This document shows, in pieces, positions 1 through 9,296 of a stretch of DNA of 64,000 bases; the stretch's first letter is position 1, and each line of letters begins with the position of its first letter. The position numbers and the translations under genes were made by a program. Below the pieces are notes generated by a model, which worked only from the letters and a program-made list of their open reading frames with translations, was not told the origin of the DNA and made no database searches. The stretch is from contig NZ_LT160638.1 of NCBI RefSeq assembly GCF_900048895.1, forward strand, positions 186,001-250,000, in the 5' to 3' direction. Origin of the DNA: Neglectibacter timonensis (lineage in GTDB: Bacteria; Bacillota; Clostridia; Oscillospirales; Acutalibacteraceae).

Positions 1-2
1 CG

Positions 3-494
3 GTTCTGTTCACGATACGTAATGGAAGCCCTTCCGGGACAGGGACTCCTTATGCGGAAAAGCTGATTTTCCAGCGCCATGAAACAGAGCAGGAAATCCC
101 GTTCCATTTCCACCGCATCAAGACGGAAGACATCATCAACCGGGGCGGAGGAATCCTGCAGCTGCAGCTGTACTGTTCCGGCCCGGACGGGACGCTGGAC
201 AGGGAACGGGAAGTGGAGGTGTTCTGCGATGGGATCCGGCATAGGATCCCTGCCGGAACGGTGGTTGAGGTGCAAAAGGGCTGCAGCATTACCCTGGTTC
301 CCGGACTGTATCACCGTTTCTGGGCGAAGAAGGGAGCAGGGGATCTGATTGTGGGAGAGGTGTCCTCCGTCAACGACGACAGGACGGATAATTGTTTTCT
401 GCAGCAGCGGGACCGTTTCTCAGTCATAGAAGAGGATGAGGAAGTCCTTTTCCCCCTCTGTAACGAGTACGGAAAATTACTTTTTTCAGAATAA
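3..494 (+). CDS. D-lyxose ketol-isomerase, 3' part (5' end outside window)
   Basis: The frame is open from the first base, so the start lies upstream of the window; about 163 residues are present. The protein is a cupin-type sugar isomerase that interconverts D-lyxose and D-xylulose (and D-mannose/D-fructose in some members). The sequence shows the family hallmarks: FHFHRIKTEDI with the two metal-binding His near residues 38-40 of the visible part, the NRGGG segment, the YHRFWA segment supplying another metal His, and the conserved GEVSSVNDDRTDN block near the C-terminus. It fits a pentose/hexose metabolic neighbourhood and precedes an LplABC transport locus, separated by a terminator. I am confident of the family, less so of the true physiological substrate. 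Confidence 0.82.
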   Translation, partial: VLFTIRNGSPSGTGTPYAEKLIFQRHETEQEIPFHFHRIKTEDIINRGGGILQLQLYCSGPDGTLDREREVEVFCDGIRHRIPAGTVVEVQKGCSITLVPGLYHRFWAKKGAGDLIVGEVSSVNDDRTDNCFLQQRDRFSVIEEDEEVLFPLCNEYGKLLFSE

Positions 495-596
495 GAGTCC
501 ATGGCGATATTTTGAACTGTTTTCACGGATGCTGTTCCACAAAAGGGGGATGCTGGTTCCCTTCACGGTCATAAATAAAGAGAAGCATAAAAAATC

Positions 597-639
597 GCTC
601 TCTGGGGAGCCTGTTAGGGCTTTCCAGGGAGTGTTTTTT
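597..639 (+). terminator. Rho-independent terminator after the isomerase
   Basis: Arms at 597-611 and 618-632 pair over 15 positions with a few G-U or mismatched pairs, followed by a run of T at 633-639. It closes the upstream sugar-isomerase transcription unit. Confidence 0.6.
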
Positions 640-1037
640 ACGGCAATTTTCATAGAAGCTACTTTCAAACAGTAAAAGGTGAGATGCGGTTTCTCTTTAT
701 AACGCAGGGATTCTGAATTCTTTTTTGATGGTAAAATTTAACATAAAACAGAATCCTTACTTGTCATTTTTGTCTTGTAAAATTGAAAAATCCAAAAAAA
801 TTAAAACTTTTTGAAATTTTGAATCTTTTAAAATTGTTGTTTTTTAACTGATTTTAGAGTTTACGGGCGGGAAAGAGTTGGCTAAACTGAGAGGCAGACA
901 AAAACAATCCTCAACCTGACAAAATTGTTATTCAAGTTGCTGGGTCTTTGGGAATTGCATTTGTCCGCCTCAAAATGTGCCCTGGACATTCTGAGCAGGC
1001 GCCAATTTCAGGGAGAGAGGAAGGAGAATTCCATTAT
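640..1037. other. AT-rich non-coding leader of ABC locus A
   Basis: About 400 bases with no supportable gene. The stretch 720-860 is very rich in A/T with several oligo-A/T runs, as expected for a promoter and upstream activation region of the following transporter operon. I could not pick a convincing -35/-10 pair with 17-base spacing. A longer in-frame extension of the permease gene into this region (from an ATG at 948) gives a non-hydrophobic tail unlike the family and was not accepted. Confidence 0.5.
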
Positions 1038-1976
1038 TTGGAGAAGAGGATGAAAAAACATCGGATAAGAGGGATCGGGCTGGAATTCAAAAAGAATAAG
1101 TTCTCCTATTTATTCTTGCTGCCAGCGACTATTTACACTTTGATATTCAGCTATTTCACGATTCCCTACATGGTGATCGCCTTTGAGGATTTCAAGTATA
1201 ATACTGGAATTCACAGCCAATGGGTGGGCCTGAAGAACTTCAGCTTTTTCTTCAGCTCGACCAAGGCATGGGAGGTTACGAGGAACACCCTGGTACTGAA
1301 TATCAGCTACCTGGTGGTGGACACTGTGATCGCGCTGGTGATCGCAATCCTGGTCAATGAGATCAGAAAGAGGAAATTTGCCAAGCTGACCCAGTCGGCT
1401 ATGCTGTTCCCCCACTTTCTGTCTTGGGTGATTATCGCTTATGTACTGTATGCCTTTTTGAGCTCAGAGTACGGCCTTCTAAATAAAATGCTCACCGGGG
1501 TGGGCATGGAGGCGGTAAACTGGTATAACAACGCCTCTTATTGGCCGGTTATCCTGGTGATTATGCACGCTCTGAAGACTGCGGGGTACAATTCCATTGT
1601 CTACCTGGCGGCCATCACCGGCATTGACAGCGGGATCTATGAGGCGGCTGTCATCGACGGGGCCAGCACCTGGAAACGCATCTGGTATGTAACGCTGCCT
1701 CTGCTGATGCCCACGGTCTGCATTTTGACGCTGATGTCCATCGGCCGTATCTTTTATGGCGATTTCGCCATGTATTACGCCATTGTAAAGGACAACGGCA
1801 TCCTGCTGAAGACCACGGACGTGATTGATACCTATGTGTTCCGCATGCTGCGTACAACGGGAAATCCCTCGATGGCTATGGCCATCGGAGTCTACCAGTC
1901 AGTCATGGGATTTTTGATGGTGTTCGGGGCAAACTGGTTTACCAAGAAATTCTTCCCGGAAGGAGCGTTGTTCTAA
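1038..1976 (+). CDS. ABC transporter permease, LplB family (locus A)
   Basis: Inner-membrane permease of a carbohydrate importer (binding-protein-dependent transport, MalF/LplB type), 312 residues. Six hydrophobic segments are visible, the first just after a basic N-terminus (about residues 20-45). The cytoplasmic EAA loop reads YEAAVIDGAS followed by the I-x-LP motif, the docking site for the ATPase. I chose TTG at 1038 because AAGGAG at 1021-1026 lies 11 bases upstream; an in-frame ATG at 1050 is the alternative. It is followed after one base by the second permease and then by the binding protein, so the three form an operon. No ATPase gene is present; family members use a shared MsmX-like ATPase. 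The substrate is unknown, probably an oligosaccharide. Confidence 0.85.
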   Translation: MEKRMKKHRIRGIGLEFKKNKFSYLFLLPATIYTLIFSYFTIPYMVIAFEDFKYNTGIHSQWVGLKNFSFFFSSTKAWEVTRNTLVLNISYLVVDTVIALVIAILVNEIRKRKFAKLTQSAMLFPHFLSWVIIAYVLYAFLSSEYGLLNKMLTGVGMEAVNWYNNASYWPVILVIMHALKTAGYNSIVYLAAITGIDSGIYEAAVIDGASTWKRIWYVTLPLLMPTVCILTLMSIGRIFYGDFAMYYAIVKDNGILLKTTDVIDTYVFRMLRTTGNPSMAMAIGVYQSVMGFLMVFGANWFTKKFFPEGALF

Positions 1977-1977
1977 C

Positions 1978-2868
1978 ATGAATGCGGCACGTCTCGGAAA
2001 AAAGAGAGGAGAACAGCTCTCCCAGGTCCTGATGGGACTGATCCTGATCCTGTTTGCTTTCTGTTGCCTGTTTCCCATGTATCTGGTGCTGATTAATTCC
2101 TTTGCAACAGAGGCAAGCATTTTGAAAAACGGCTACCAGCTGATCCCGGAGCAATTCAGCCTGGAAGCGTACAAATCCATTTTTTATGCAGGTTCCCCCA
2201 CTTTGAAAAGCTATGGGATCACCATCTTGATCACCGTGGTGGGGACGGCGATTGCCGTAGTAATTACATATATGTGCGGATTTTCTTTGGCGAATGAAAA
2301 CCTGAAATACCGCAACGGCTTCTCCCTGTTCTTCTTTATCACCACGGTGTTCAACTCCGGTCTGGTGCCTTGGTACCTGATCTGCCGTGTGCTCCACCTT
2401 TACAATAATATCTGGGCGCTGATTATCCCGTCTCTGATTTTTACTCCCTTCAATATGTTCCTTACCCGGAACTTCATCAAAGGGGTTCCCAGTTCCCTGA
2501 TGGATTCGGCTCGGATCGATGGGGCTGGGGAGCTGACCATAGCGTTTCGGATCTACTTTCCCATCTGCTCCCCGGTTATCGCAACAATTACACTCTTCTA
2601 CGCGCTGGGGTACTGGAACAATTGGTTCAATGCAATCATGCTGCTGGACAGCAGCGAGCTGTACCCGCTGCAGATGATCCTGTTCAAAATCCAGTCTGAC
2701 CTGAGCATGCTCAAGGACCTGACCAATGTGGGCTTGTCCAATACCGTTCCCACGGAAAGCTTCAAGATGGCATCGGCCATTGTCACGATAGGACCTATCG
2801 TGCTCCTGTATCCTTTCCTGCAGCGCTACTTTACCGAAGGCCTGATTATTGGGGCGGTAAAGGGTTAA
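1978..2868 (+). CDS. Carbohydrate ABC transporter permease, LplC/YtcP family (locus A)
   Basis: Second permease of locus A, 296 residues, MalG/LplC type. Its ATG lies one base after the stop of the first permease, so the two are translationally coupled. The N-terminal membrane segment covers about residues 15-38 and the EAA-like loop reads MDSARIDGAG with a downstream proline-containing helix, typical of LplC. The protein ends in the family's usual IIGAVKG. It pairs with the preceding permease to form the channel for substrate delivered by the lipoprotein encoded at 3002-4579. The specificity cannot be read from the sequence. Confidence 0.87.
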   Translation: MNAARLGKKRGEQLSQVLMGLILILFAFCCLFPMYLVLINSFATEASILKNGYQLIPEQFSLEAYKSIFYAGSPTLKSYGITILITVVGTAIAVVITYMCGFSLANENLKYRNGFSLFFFITTVFNSGLVPWYLICRVLHLYNNIWALIIPSLIFTPFNMFLTRNFIKGVPSSLMDSARIDGAGELTIAFRIYFPICSPVIATITLFYALGYWNNWFNAIMLLDSSELYPLQMILFKIQSDLSMLKDLTNVGLSNTVPTESFKMASAIVTIGPIVLLYPFLQRYFTEGLIIGAVKG

Positions 2869-3001
2869 ACAAGGTGGGTCTCCCGGCAGCAGGAACGCAG
2901 TAATCCATAAAATGGGAAAGCAGGCTGTGGGAGAGGCCCGGTTCCGAATGGTTCAACCAGCTCAATGAAAAAGCTGAAATCAAATAGGAGGAATGAAATC
3001 C

Positions 3002-4579
3002 ATGAAAACCAAAATGAAACGTCTATTGGCCGTTGCACTGTGTGCGGCAATGGCGGTGAGCGCCGGCGCCTGCTCTGGAGCAGACAGCGGAAGCTCAGAG
3101 AAGACCAGTTCTGCCGGCAGCCAGGCTGTCTCCGCGGCGGCCGGCTCCAGTGCGCCCCAGCCCATGCGGTACGTGGCTCCCGGTTCCGACTGGCCCATGC
3201 AGGATGAGGTGATAGCCAAGGTCAATGAAAAATTGCAGGCAGACGGCGTCAACATTGAAGTCAAGCTGCAGAGAATCCCCTGGGACGCCTGGGACCAGAA
3301 GACACAGCTGATGATCTCCAGCGGCGAGGAATTTGAAATGCTGCATGTCATGCAGGACAAGAAGCAGGTGGGCATCCTGTATGGTCAGGGGGCTCTGGCA
3401 CCTCTGAACGAGCTCTTTGATTCCGGGAAATATGACGACTTGAAGAGCAAATTTACCGACAACGTCTGGAAGGAAGTTACGTCCCAGGGCAATATCCTGG
3501 CGGTTCCAGCTATGTCCACAGCCAACCAGGGGAAAAGCTACGGCGATATCTCTTACCGCAAGGATGTTGCGGACAAGCTGGGGCTGAAGACGCCTACCAC
3601 GGTGGATGAGGTTATCGATTTCGCCAAGGCGATTCAGGCGGAACTGGAAAAAGAGACCGGCAAAAAAATCTACGCTTGGGGTGGTACCGGCCGTCCTGCC
3701 GAATGGTACCTGCGTTCACTGGATGAGGATTACTTCTATGTGGATACCGCTCTGACATTGGTAAAGGTAGACCAGGATGGCACCGTCTCCTCTTGGGTGG
3801 AAAGCGAGGAGTTCAAGAACAGCTGTAAGCTGTACGAACGTTTCAACAAGGAAGGGCTGATCCATCCGGACAGCCTGAGCCTGGGCCACGAATACGGCTC
3901 CAACGAAATCCTGTACGGACGCTGGGCTATTGGCTTTGACTCAGGAATGCCTGTGGAAAATGAGCAGCAGCTGCAGAAAAATGTACCGGGCGCAGAGATC
4001 GGCGTCTTCCAGCTTGCACCGGAAAAGAACGATTTCATCACGTTTTACACCTACAACTGCAATGCGGTTCCTGTCACTTCCAAGCATCCTGAGGCAGCTC
4101 TGGATTTCCTGCAGTGGCTGTACTCCGACCAGGAAAATCATGACCTCTTTATGTACGGCATCGAAGGGGAGACTTATAATGCCGTGGGCGACAACAGGAA
4201 GGAAAAGATCTTGGGCGAAGACGGAAAGGCCCTTTACCAGTATGACGAATGGCAGATTGCCTATCAGCCGCTGCGCCGGTTTGAAGACGGGATGTCCGAC
4301 CGTCTGATTGCCCTTGACAGCCGCCGCCGCGACCTGGACGAGGAGGCTGTGGTGAGCGTAGCTACCGGCTTTATGTTCGACTCCACACCGGTGGCGGATG
4401 CCGCGGCGAACCTGTCCGCAGAGGCGGAGAGCCTGTTGGCACCTCTGAAATGCGGCCTAGTTTCCTATGACGAGGGCTTTGAAAGCGCACTTTCTACCCT
4501 GAAAGCCGCCGGGCTGGACGAATATCTGGCGGAGTATGATAAGCAGTTTCAGGAGTTTTTATCAGGTCAGTCTAAATAA
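3002..4579 (+). CDS. Extracellular sugar-binding lipoprotein (locus A)
   Basis: Substrate-binding protein of the locus A importer, 525 residues, LplA-like family 1 solute-binding fold. A basic N-terminus, a hydrophobic core and the lipobox SAGAC predict lipid modification at Cys24 and anchoring to the outer face of the membrane. A Ser/Ala/Gly-rich linker follows before the folded domain. Start choice: AGGAGG at 2986-2991 is 10 bases from ATG 3002, whereas the ATG at 2993 is only one base away and would be a poor start. The 133-base gap after the second permease contains an imperfect stem, perhaps allowing higher expression of the binding protein than of the permeases. Size and layout match oligosaccharide-binding members such as those next to YesMN or AraC sensors. 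Confidence 0.87.
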   Translation: MKTKMKRLLAVALCAAMAVSAGACSGADSGSSEKTSSAGSQAVSAAAGSSAPQPMRYVAPGSDWPMQDEVIAKVNEKLQADGVNIEVKLQRIPWDAWDQKTQLMISSGEEFEMLHVMQDKKQVGILYGQGALAPLNELFDSGKYDDLKSKFTDNVWKEVTSQGNILAVPAMSTANQGKSYGDISYRKDVADKLGLKTPTTVDEVIDFAKAIQAELEKETGKKIYAWGGTGRPAEWYLRSLDEDYFYVDTALTLVKVDQDGTVSSWVESEEFKNSCKLYERFNKEGLIHPDSLSLGHEYGSNEILYGRWAIGFDSGMPVENEQQLQKNVPGAEIGVFQLAPEKNDFITFYTYNCNAVPVTSKHPEAALDFLQWLYSDQENHDLFMYGIEGETYNAVGDNRKEKILGEDGKALYQYDEWQIAYQPLRRFEDGMSDRLIALDSRRRDLDEEAVVSVATGFMFDSTPVADAAANLSAEAESLLAPLKCGLVSYDEGFESALSTLKAAGLDEYLAEYDKQFQEFLSGQSK

Positions 4580-4602
4580 ATAAAGAGAAAAGGAGTTTTT
4601 CC

Positions 4603-5745
4603 ATGAGTCAAGCAAAACAGCTGAAGGTGGGAGTAATCGGCGCTGGCTTTATCGCCAGTACCGCCCATCTCCCCTCCATACTCAAGCTGGGGGATCGTGC
4701 GGAGCTGACGGCCATAGCGGACAACCGGCCGGAGGCCCTGGAGCACATTAAAAAGTATTTCCCCATTCCGAAAACCTACACAGACCCTTATGAAATGCTG
4801 CGGGAAAATAAATTTGACGTGGTACATATCTGTACGGCAAACAACACCCACAAGGAATTTGCCATTGCAGCACTCCGCAGCGGCGCCAATGTGCTGTGTG
4901 AAAAGCCTTTGGCTTTGACCGTCAAGGATGCCAAGGAGATGTTTGAAGAGGCTGACCGGGCTGGGAAAAAGCTGATTGCCTGCCAAAATAACCGCATGGG
5001 ACCGATGCAGGAGGTCAAAAAGCTAATCGAAGACGGTGTGCTGGGCCAGGTTTACTACGCAGAGATTGAGAACATCCGCCGACGTGGCGTACCTGCCTGG
5101 GGCAGGTTTCACGTGAAGGAGGATAACGGAGGCGGCCCGCTGTGCGACGTGGGTGTCCATTACCTGGACGCCACGCTCTTCGCCGTGGGGAATCCGAAGC
5201 TGGTAAGCGTTTCCGCAAGTACCTTTACAAAGATTGCGGACCGGGGGGACGCCAGTGTGGACACAATGGGCGCCATGACTGGGGATACACCCTACCTGCC
5301 CCGCAAGGATTACGATTATCATGATTTTTCCGTGGAGGATTTCGCCTCCGGCATTGCACGGTTTGACAACGGCATGCAGATCATGCTGAAGTTTTCCTGG
5401 GCGCTCAACCTGCCCCGCAACGACGGCTACAAAATTGTGGGCGATAAAGCCGGGTTGGTCTATGACAAGAGCAGCGGCGCACAGAACCCCATCACCCTGT
5501 ACGGGGCAGAGGGGAAGCACCTGTCAGACGAAAATCTGGAAATTGCCATCGCCAAAAAAGGCGCTATGCACGATATCGGGCATGAAATGCTGATCCACCA
5601 CTTTGCGGACGTGCTGCAAAATGGGGAGGAATGTGTGATCAAGCGTGAAGAAATGCTCAATGTGGTAGCTGTGATGGAGGCCTTCTATCTGTCCGGCCAG
5701 TTGGGCCGGGAGGTTACCAGGGAAGAGCTCAGCGACTGCCGGTAA
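4603..5745 (+). CDS. Gfo/Idh/MocA family NAD(P)-dependent oxidoreductase
   Basis: Cytoplasmic 380-residue dehydrogenase acting on a sugar, sugar acid or cyclitol. The N-terminal Rossmann fold begins with VGVIGAGFIAST (about residues 8-19), and the family's signature CEKPLALTV is at about residues 104-112. The substrate-binding half contains GGGPLCDVGVHYLDA, which supplies the conserved Asp/His pair of the active site. It starts 24 bases after the binding-protein stop behind AAAAGGAG and so belongs to the locus A operon. Together with the following isomerase/epimerase it suggests oxidation and isomerisation of an unusual imported sugar. The exact substrate is not determinable from sequence. 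Confidence 0.88.
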   Translation: MSQAKQLKVGVIGAGFIASTAHLPSILKLGDRAELTAIADNRPEALEHIKKYFPIPKTYTDPYEMLRENKFDVVHICTANNTHKEFAIAALRSGANVLCEKPLALTVKDAKEMFEEADRAGKKLIACQNNRMGPMQEVKKLIEDGVLGQVYYAEIENIRRRGVPAWGRFHVKEDNGGGPLCDVGVHYLDATLFAVGNPKLVSVSASTFTKIADRGDASVDTMGAMTGDTPYLPRKDYDYHDFSVEDFASGIARFDNGMQIMLKFSWALNLPRNDGYKIVGDKAGLVYDKSSGAQNPITLYGAEGKHLSDENLEIAIAKKGAMHDIGHEMLIHHFADVLQNGEECVIKREEMLNVVAVMEAFYLSGQLGREVTREELSDCR

Positions 5746-5833
5746 AACCGGCCGCCGCTGAGCGGTGGGGAGGAAAGAGAGAGATCCATTGGCAGAACGT
5801 AAACAGACAGGACAATCATAAGGAGGAATTAGA

Positions 5834-6667
5834 ATGAGCAAGTTGAAACTGGGCCTGCAGATGTGGAGCATTCACGACGTGTTTGTAAACCAGGGGTTTG
5901 AAAAGGCGCTGCAGGAAATGAGCAAAATGGGCTATGAGGGATTGGAGTTCGCCCTGGGCGGCAGCGCAACTCTGTCGGACCGCTGCGGCTATCCGGTTGA
6001 TCCCAAAGAGCTGAAGAAGATGATGGAGGCCTATGGTGTGGAGCCGCTGGGTTCCCATATCGCATTCGGCGAATTTATGAAAAACCCGGAAGTGGTGCTG
6101 CAGGAATGCCTGGATCTGGGGCTGAAATATGCTGCGGTGGGCCCTGCTTTTGAAGGGGACCGTACCCCCCACGGGGATCAGATCGAAAAGTATAAACAGA
6201 TTACAGAAGGGGCCAGGGTCTTTAAAGAGAACGGGATCCAGTTCCAGGTGCACTGTGCGGTGTACGGTTACCTGCACGATTACAAGGGCCGTCCTACCTA
6301 CCAGGGCATGATTGAGGAGGCGGGCATCGATCTGATCCAGCCTGAATTCGATACGGCATGGATGATCTGCAGCGGGAACGATCCGATCGAGCTCCTGAAA
6401 AAATACCGGGGCCATGTGGATATCCTGCATTTCAAGGATTACCATCCGGTTCCCTATGACACCGAATATATTTTGGTGCGCCATAACGAGGTGTGCGACC
6501 ATCACCGCGGCTGCGCCGTGGGGGACAACGGCGTACAGGATGTGGCCTCTATCGTGGCGGCGGCCGAGGAGTGCGGAACCAAATGGGTACTTACAGAGCT
6601 GTGGAATGAGGAGAACAGCCTGGAGAACGCAAGGATCAGCGCGGAAAACATCAAGAAATACCTGTAA
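5834..6667 (+). CDS. Sugar phosphate isomerase/epimerase (TIM barrel)
   Basis: A 277-residue xylose-isomerase-like TIM-barrel protein (AP endonuclease family 2 fold), the class that includes IolE, IolH and many sugar epimerases. Visible features are the opening strand LGLQMWSI, a conserved PEFDTAWM segment with metal-binding acidic residues, HFKDYHPV supplying metal-binding His, and a C-terminal LTELWNEE with another Glu ligand. AGGAGG sits 6-8 bases before the ATG. It is the last gene of the locus A operon and is closed by a strong terminator at 6761. Pairing with a Gfo/Idh/MocA dehydrogenase is a common combination in inositol- and rare-sugar pathways. Confidence 0.82.
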   Translation: MSKLKLGLQMWSIHDVFVNQGFEKALQEMSKMGYEGLEFALGGSATLSDRCGYPVDPKELKKMMEAYGVEPLGSHIAFGEFMKNPEVVLQECLDLGLKYAAVGPAFEGDRTPHGDQIEKYKQITEGARVFKENGIQFQVHCAVYGYLHDYKGRPTYQGMIEEAGIDLIQPEFDTAWMICSGNDPIELLKKYRGHVDILHFKDYHPVPYDTEYILVRHNEVCDHHRGCAVGDNGVQDVASIVAAAEECGTKWVLTELWNEENSLENARISAENIKKYL

Positions 6668-6760
6668 CTGGAAGGATGGGCCAGAATGCCACCCATGTGG
6701 TTCAGGGCGGAAGGTTCTGAACCGCGGGCCGTTCTGCACGGCACACAAAAAAGTTTCGGA

Positions 6761-6798
6761 AGGGCGCTGCAAAATATATTTTTTGCAGCGCCCTTTTT
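6761..6798 (+). terminator. Strong Rho-independent terminator of locus A metabolic operon
   Basis: A near-perfect 14-base stem (AGGGCGCTGCAAAA and its complement) with a six-base loop, followed by five T, ending at 6798. It separates the operon from the AraC regulator. Confidence 0.85.
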
Positions 6799-6828
6799 CT
6801 GAAAACCTGTGAAGCTTTTCTGCGCCTA

Positions 6829-6857
6829 TTGTTTTGCAGAGGCAATGGGATTACAAT
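6829..6857 (+). promoter_or_regulatory. Candidate sigma-A promoter of the locus A AraC regulator
   Basis: TTGTTT at 6829-6834 and TACAAT at 6852-6857 with an exact 17-base spacer, 43 bases before the chosen ATG at 6900. This implies the regulator has its own promoter after the terminator. Confidence 0.45.
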
Positions 6858-6899
6858 ATTTATAAGATAGATTGGGTGCTGAGGAAAGAGGGGATTGGG

Positions 6900-9164
6900 A
6901 TGAATCTGCGGAACCTGTTTCGCTTTCGCTATTACCGGAAGTTGGTGTGTTCTTTTGTACTGATCGGTGTACTGCTGGTCTCCATGGCGGTGGTCTGTAT
7001 TTCCATTATGTTTTCCCGGATGACGGTAAAGCGTGTGGGAGAGATGTCTGTTTCCAGCGTGAGGCAGGTGGCGGATTCTCTGGATACTCTGCTGGAAAAC
7101 TGTCAAAATGCGGCAGATATCCTGATGAACGAAAGATATTTTACTTCAGTGGCCGGTAGCTACACACTGGACCGGCTGAAGGAGTACGCCCTGATGTCCA
7201 GTATTATGAAACTGAAGATCAACTATCCCTATATCCGGCATATGGGCATCGTCAACGGCAGGCTGGACCGCTATGTAGGTACGCGGGGCGTCTATTTCGG
7301 GTGTGAGGATTCCATAAAGGAAGCGGACCTTTCCCAGGAAAACCAGCACTATGCCATCTTTGCCAGAAACGTACGGGAATATGAGAATACCGAGGAATCC
7401 AAAAAGATTTCCGTACTGACCTATCTATATGAACCCTACAGCTTCCGTGGAACTGGCAGCTATATTGTAATGGATCTGGATCTTGCCGCTATGAGGGATC
7501 AGCTGAAACTGATCGACAGCGAGGTTTGGGAGCAAATCGCCCTGCTCAACGGGGAGGGAAAGCAGGTGCTGGGCGTCCACACCGGAACGGATCAGAAACA
7601 GGCGTTGGAGGCCTTGGCGGGAGAAATCCCGGAAGGCGGCGAGAGCGGCTACTTTTCCGGCGCCTACGCAGGGACCAAGCAGCTGGTGTCCTTCTGCCGC
7701 CTGTCAGGGATTCCCTGGTGCATCGTGGGGATCCAGCCCTGGGGCAATATCGTCTCCGTCTTTATGGGCACACAGTGGATTTTCCTTATTGGCGCGGGTT
7801 TAGTCATTGTGCTCTATGTGATCCTCAGTGTTTTCTTCTCAAATTATATCTATAGCCCCATAAAGGATATCCGCGACAGCATCGGTGTGGAGCCGGAAAA
7901 AGACGGGAACCAGGACGAGCTGGAGCTCATCGGCAATGCCTTCAGCAGCTACCGGAGACGGGAGGACTGCTACCGCTGGGACACCTCCCCAGTCCGCAAA
8001 GCCGTCCGGAAATGTTTTAAGAGGCAGGACTCCTCCTGGGAGGAGTTGGAAAAACTTTCCGATCCCTTTCTGGAGACAATGGCCTCTGGTTCTCCCTACT
8101 GCGTAGTGGTGCTCTCCGCAGACAGCTCCTGCCGTCAGAACGACTTTTACCAGGATCGCCAGCTCTACTGCTATATCCTGATGAAAATGGCGGAGGAACT
8201 GCTGGAGGAGAGTGGAATCCTCTCGCTGGGGCTGTCGGTTTCTGAACCGGAGGAGGTGGAATTCGCGGTGATCTGCCAGACGGGAAAAGAGGAAATCCCC
8301 GCCAAGATGCAGATGGGTCTGGAAGAAATACAGCTTGGCCTGCATAGGGAGTTCCATCTTTCAGTCAGTATTGGGGTGAGTTCGGTACGGCGGGGGCTGG
8401 AGGCTTTGCCCTCGGGCTTCCATGGCGCGGTGGAAGCGCTGGAACAACGGATCCTGGACGGCCCAATGCACCTGTATTTTGAAGGAAAGCTTCCCTCCCG
8501 TACGTCCCTGGAGGAATACCCTGCGGCTCTGGAGCGCCGCCTGCAGGACAGGATCTTCGCAGGGGATGGAGAACAGGCAAGGCTGCTTTCCGAAGAATTT
8601 TTTGACAGCCTGAAAAACTCGCCGCCGGAACAGGCGCTGCTCTATTTTCACCGGCTCTATTTCTCCACCCTTTCCAAAGGGATCTCCATCCTGGATTCCA
8701 CAGATATCTCCCTGGAGAGGCAGGAGCGTCTGTGGCAGGCTGCGCATGTAACGCGGGATCTGGCCGGTATGAAGCAGGCCTATCTTGCGCTGTGCGCAGA
8801 ACTGACGGAACAGATTGGCCGGGTCACCTTCCGCAGCAGTACGGAGCAGGCGGTCAACGAGGTGAAGCTGTATATGGAACAGAACTATGCGGATCCCGCC
8901 ATATCGCTGACAACGCTGGCAGAACGGGTCGGGCTGTCGCCCTCCTACCTGGGTCAGGTCTTTTCCAGACAGCTGGGAGTGTCCTGTGTGGACTATCTTG
9001 CAAAGATCCGAATGGAGGAGGCCGCCCGGAAGCTGACGGAGACAAATCTCACCGTTCAGCAGGTCAGTGAATCCATTGGAATCTTGAACACCAGCTATTT
9101 CTACACATTGTTCAAAAAGGCATACGGCATGACCCCGCACCGATACCGGACCAAGAAGATATGA
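6900..9164 (+). CDS. Membrane-anchored AraC family transcriptional regulator (locus A)
   Basis: A 754-residue one-component regulator. Two membrane segments (about residues 16-38 and 293-314) flank an extracytoplasmic sensor of roughly 250 residues, in the manner of Cache-type sensors. The cytoplasmic part has a poorly conserved middle domain and ends with an AraC double helix-turn-helix (about residues 655-750: LAERVGLSPSYLG, then VSESIGILNTSYFYTLFKK and the final MTPHRYR). No phosphorylation domain is present, so the signal must pass directly through the membrane. The ATG at 6900 follows GAGGGG by about 7 bases; an upstream in-frame ATG at 6834 would overlap the promoter and was rejected. 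It probably controls the preceding LplABC operon in response to an extracellular sugar. Confidence 0.85.
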   Translation: MNLRNLFRFRYYRKLVCSFVLIGVLLVSMAVVCISIMFSRMTVKRVGEMSVSSVRQVADSLDTLLENCQNAADILMNERYFTSVAGSYTLDRLKEYALMSSIMKLKINYPYIRHMGIVNGRLDRYVGTRGVYFGCEDSIKEADLSQENQHYAIFARNVREYENTEESKKISVLTYLYEPYSFRGTGSYIVMDLDLAAMRDQLKLIDSEVWEQIALLNGEGKQVLGVHTGTDQKQALEALAGEIPEGGESGYFSGAYAGTKQLVSFCRLSGIPWCIVGIQPWGNIVSVFMGTQWIFLIGAGLVIVLYVILSVFFSNYIYSPIKDIRDSIGVEPEKDGNQDELELIGNAFSSYRRREDCYRWDTSPVRKAVRKCFKRQDSSWEELEKLSDPFLETMASGSPYCVVVLSADSSCRQNDFYQDRQLYCYILMKMAEELLEESGILSLGLSVSEPEEVEFAVICQTGKEEIPAKMQMGLEEIQLGLHREFHLSVSIGVSSVRRGLEALPSGFHGAVEALEQRILDGPMHLYFEGKLPSRTSLEEYPAALERRLQDRIFAGDGEQARLLSEEFFDSLKNSPPEQALLYFHRLYFSTLSKGISILDSTDISLERQERLWQAAHVTRDLAGMKQAYLALCAELTEQIGRVTFRSSTEQAVNEVKLYMEQNYADPAISLTTLAERVGLSPSYLGQVFSRQLGVSCVDYLAKIRMEEAARKLTETNLTVQQVSESIGILNTSYFYTLFKKAYGMTPHRYRTKKI

Positions 9165-9250
9165 TCCTGCTGGTGAAGACGGAATACAGGTGTTCTCTGG
9201 GGGGAACGGGCGGGGGTCTGCGGACTGGGAAAACCCCATAAATAAGAAAA

Positions 9251-9292
9251 GGATGCGGCCAACCTGTCTATGGTTGGCCGCATCCTTTTTTA
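9251..9292. terminator. Bidirectional terminator between AraC regulator and MATE gene
   Basis: Perfect 14-base arms (9251-9264 and 9272-9285) around a 7-base loop, followed by TTTTTTATT on the plus strand and preceded by AAGAAAA for the minus strand. It serves the two convergent genes. Confidence 0.85.
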
Positions 9293-9296
9293 TTCT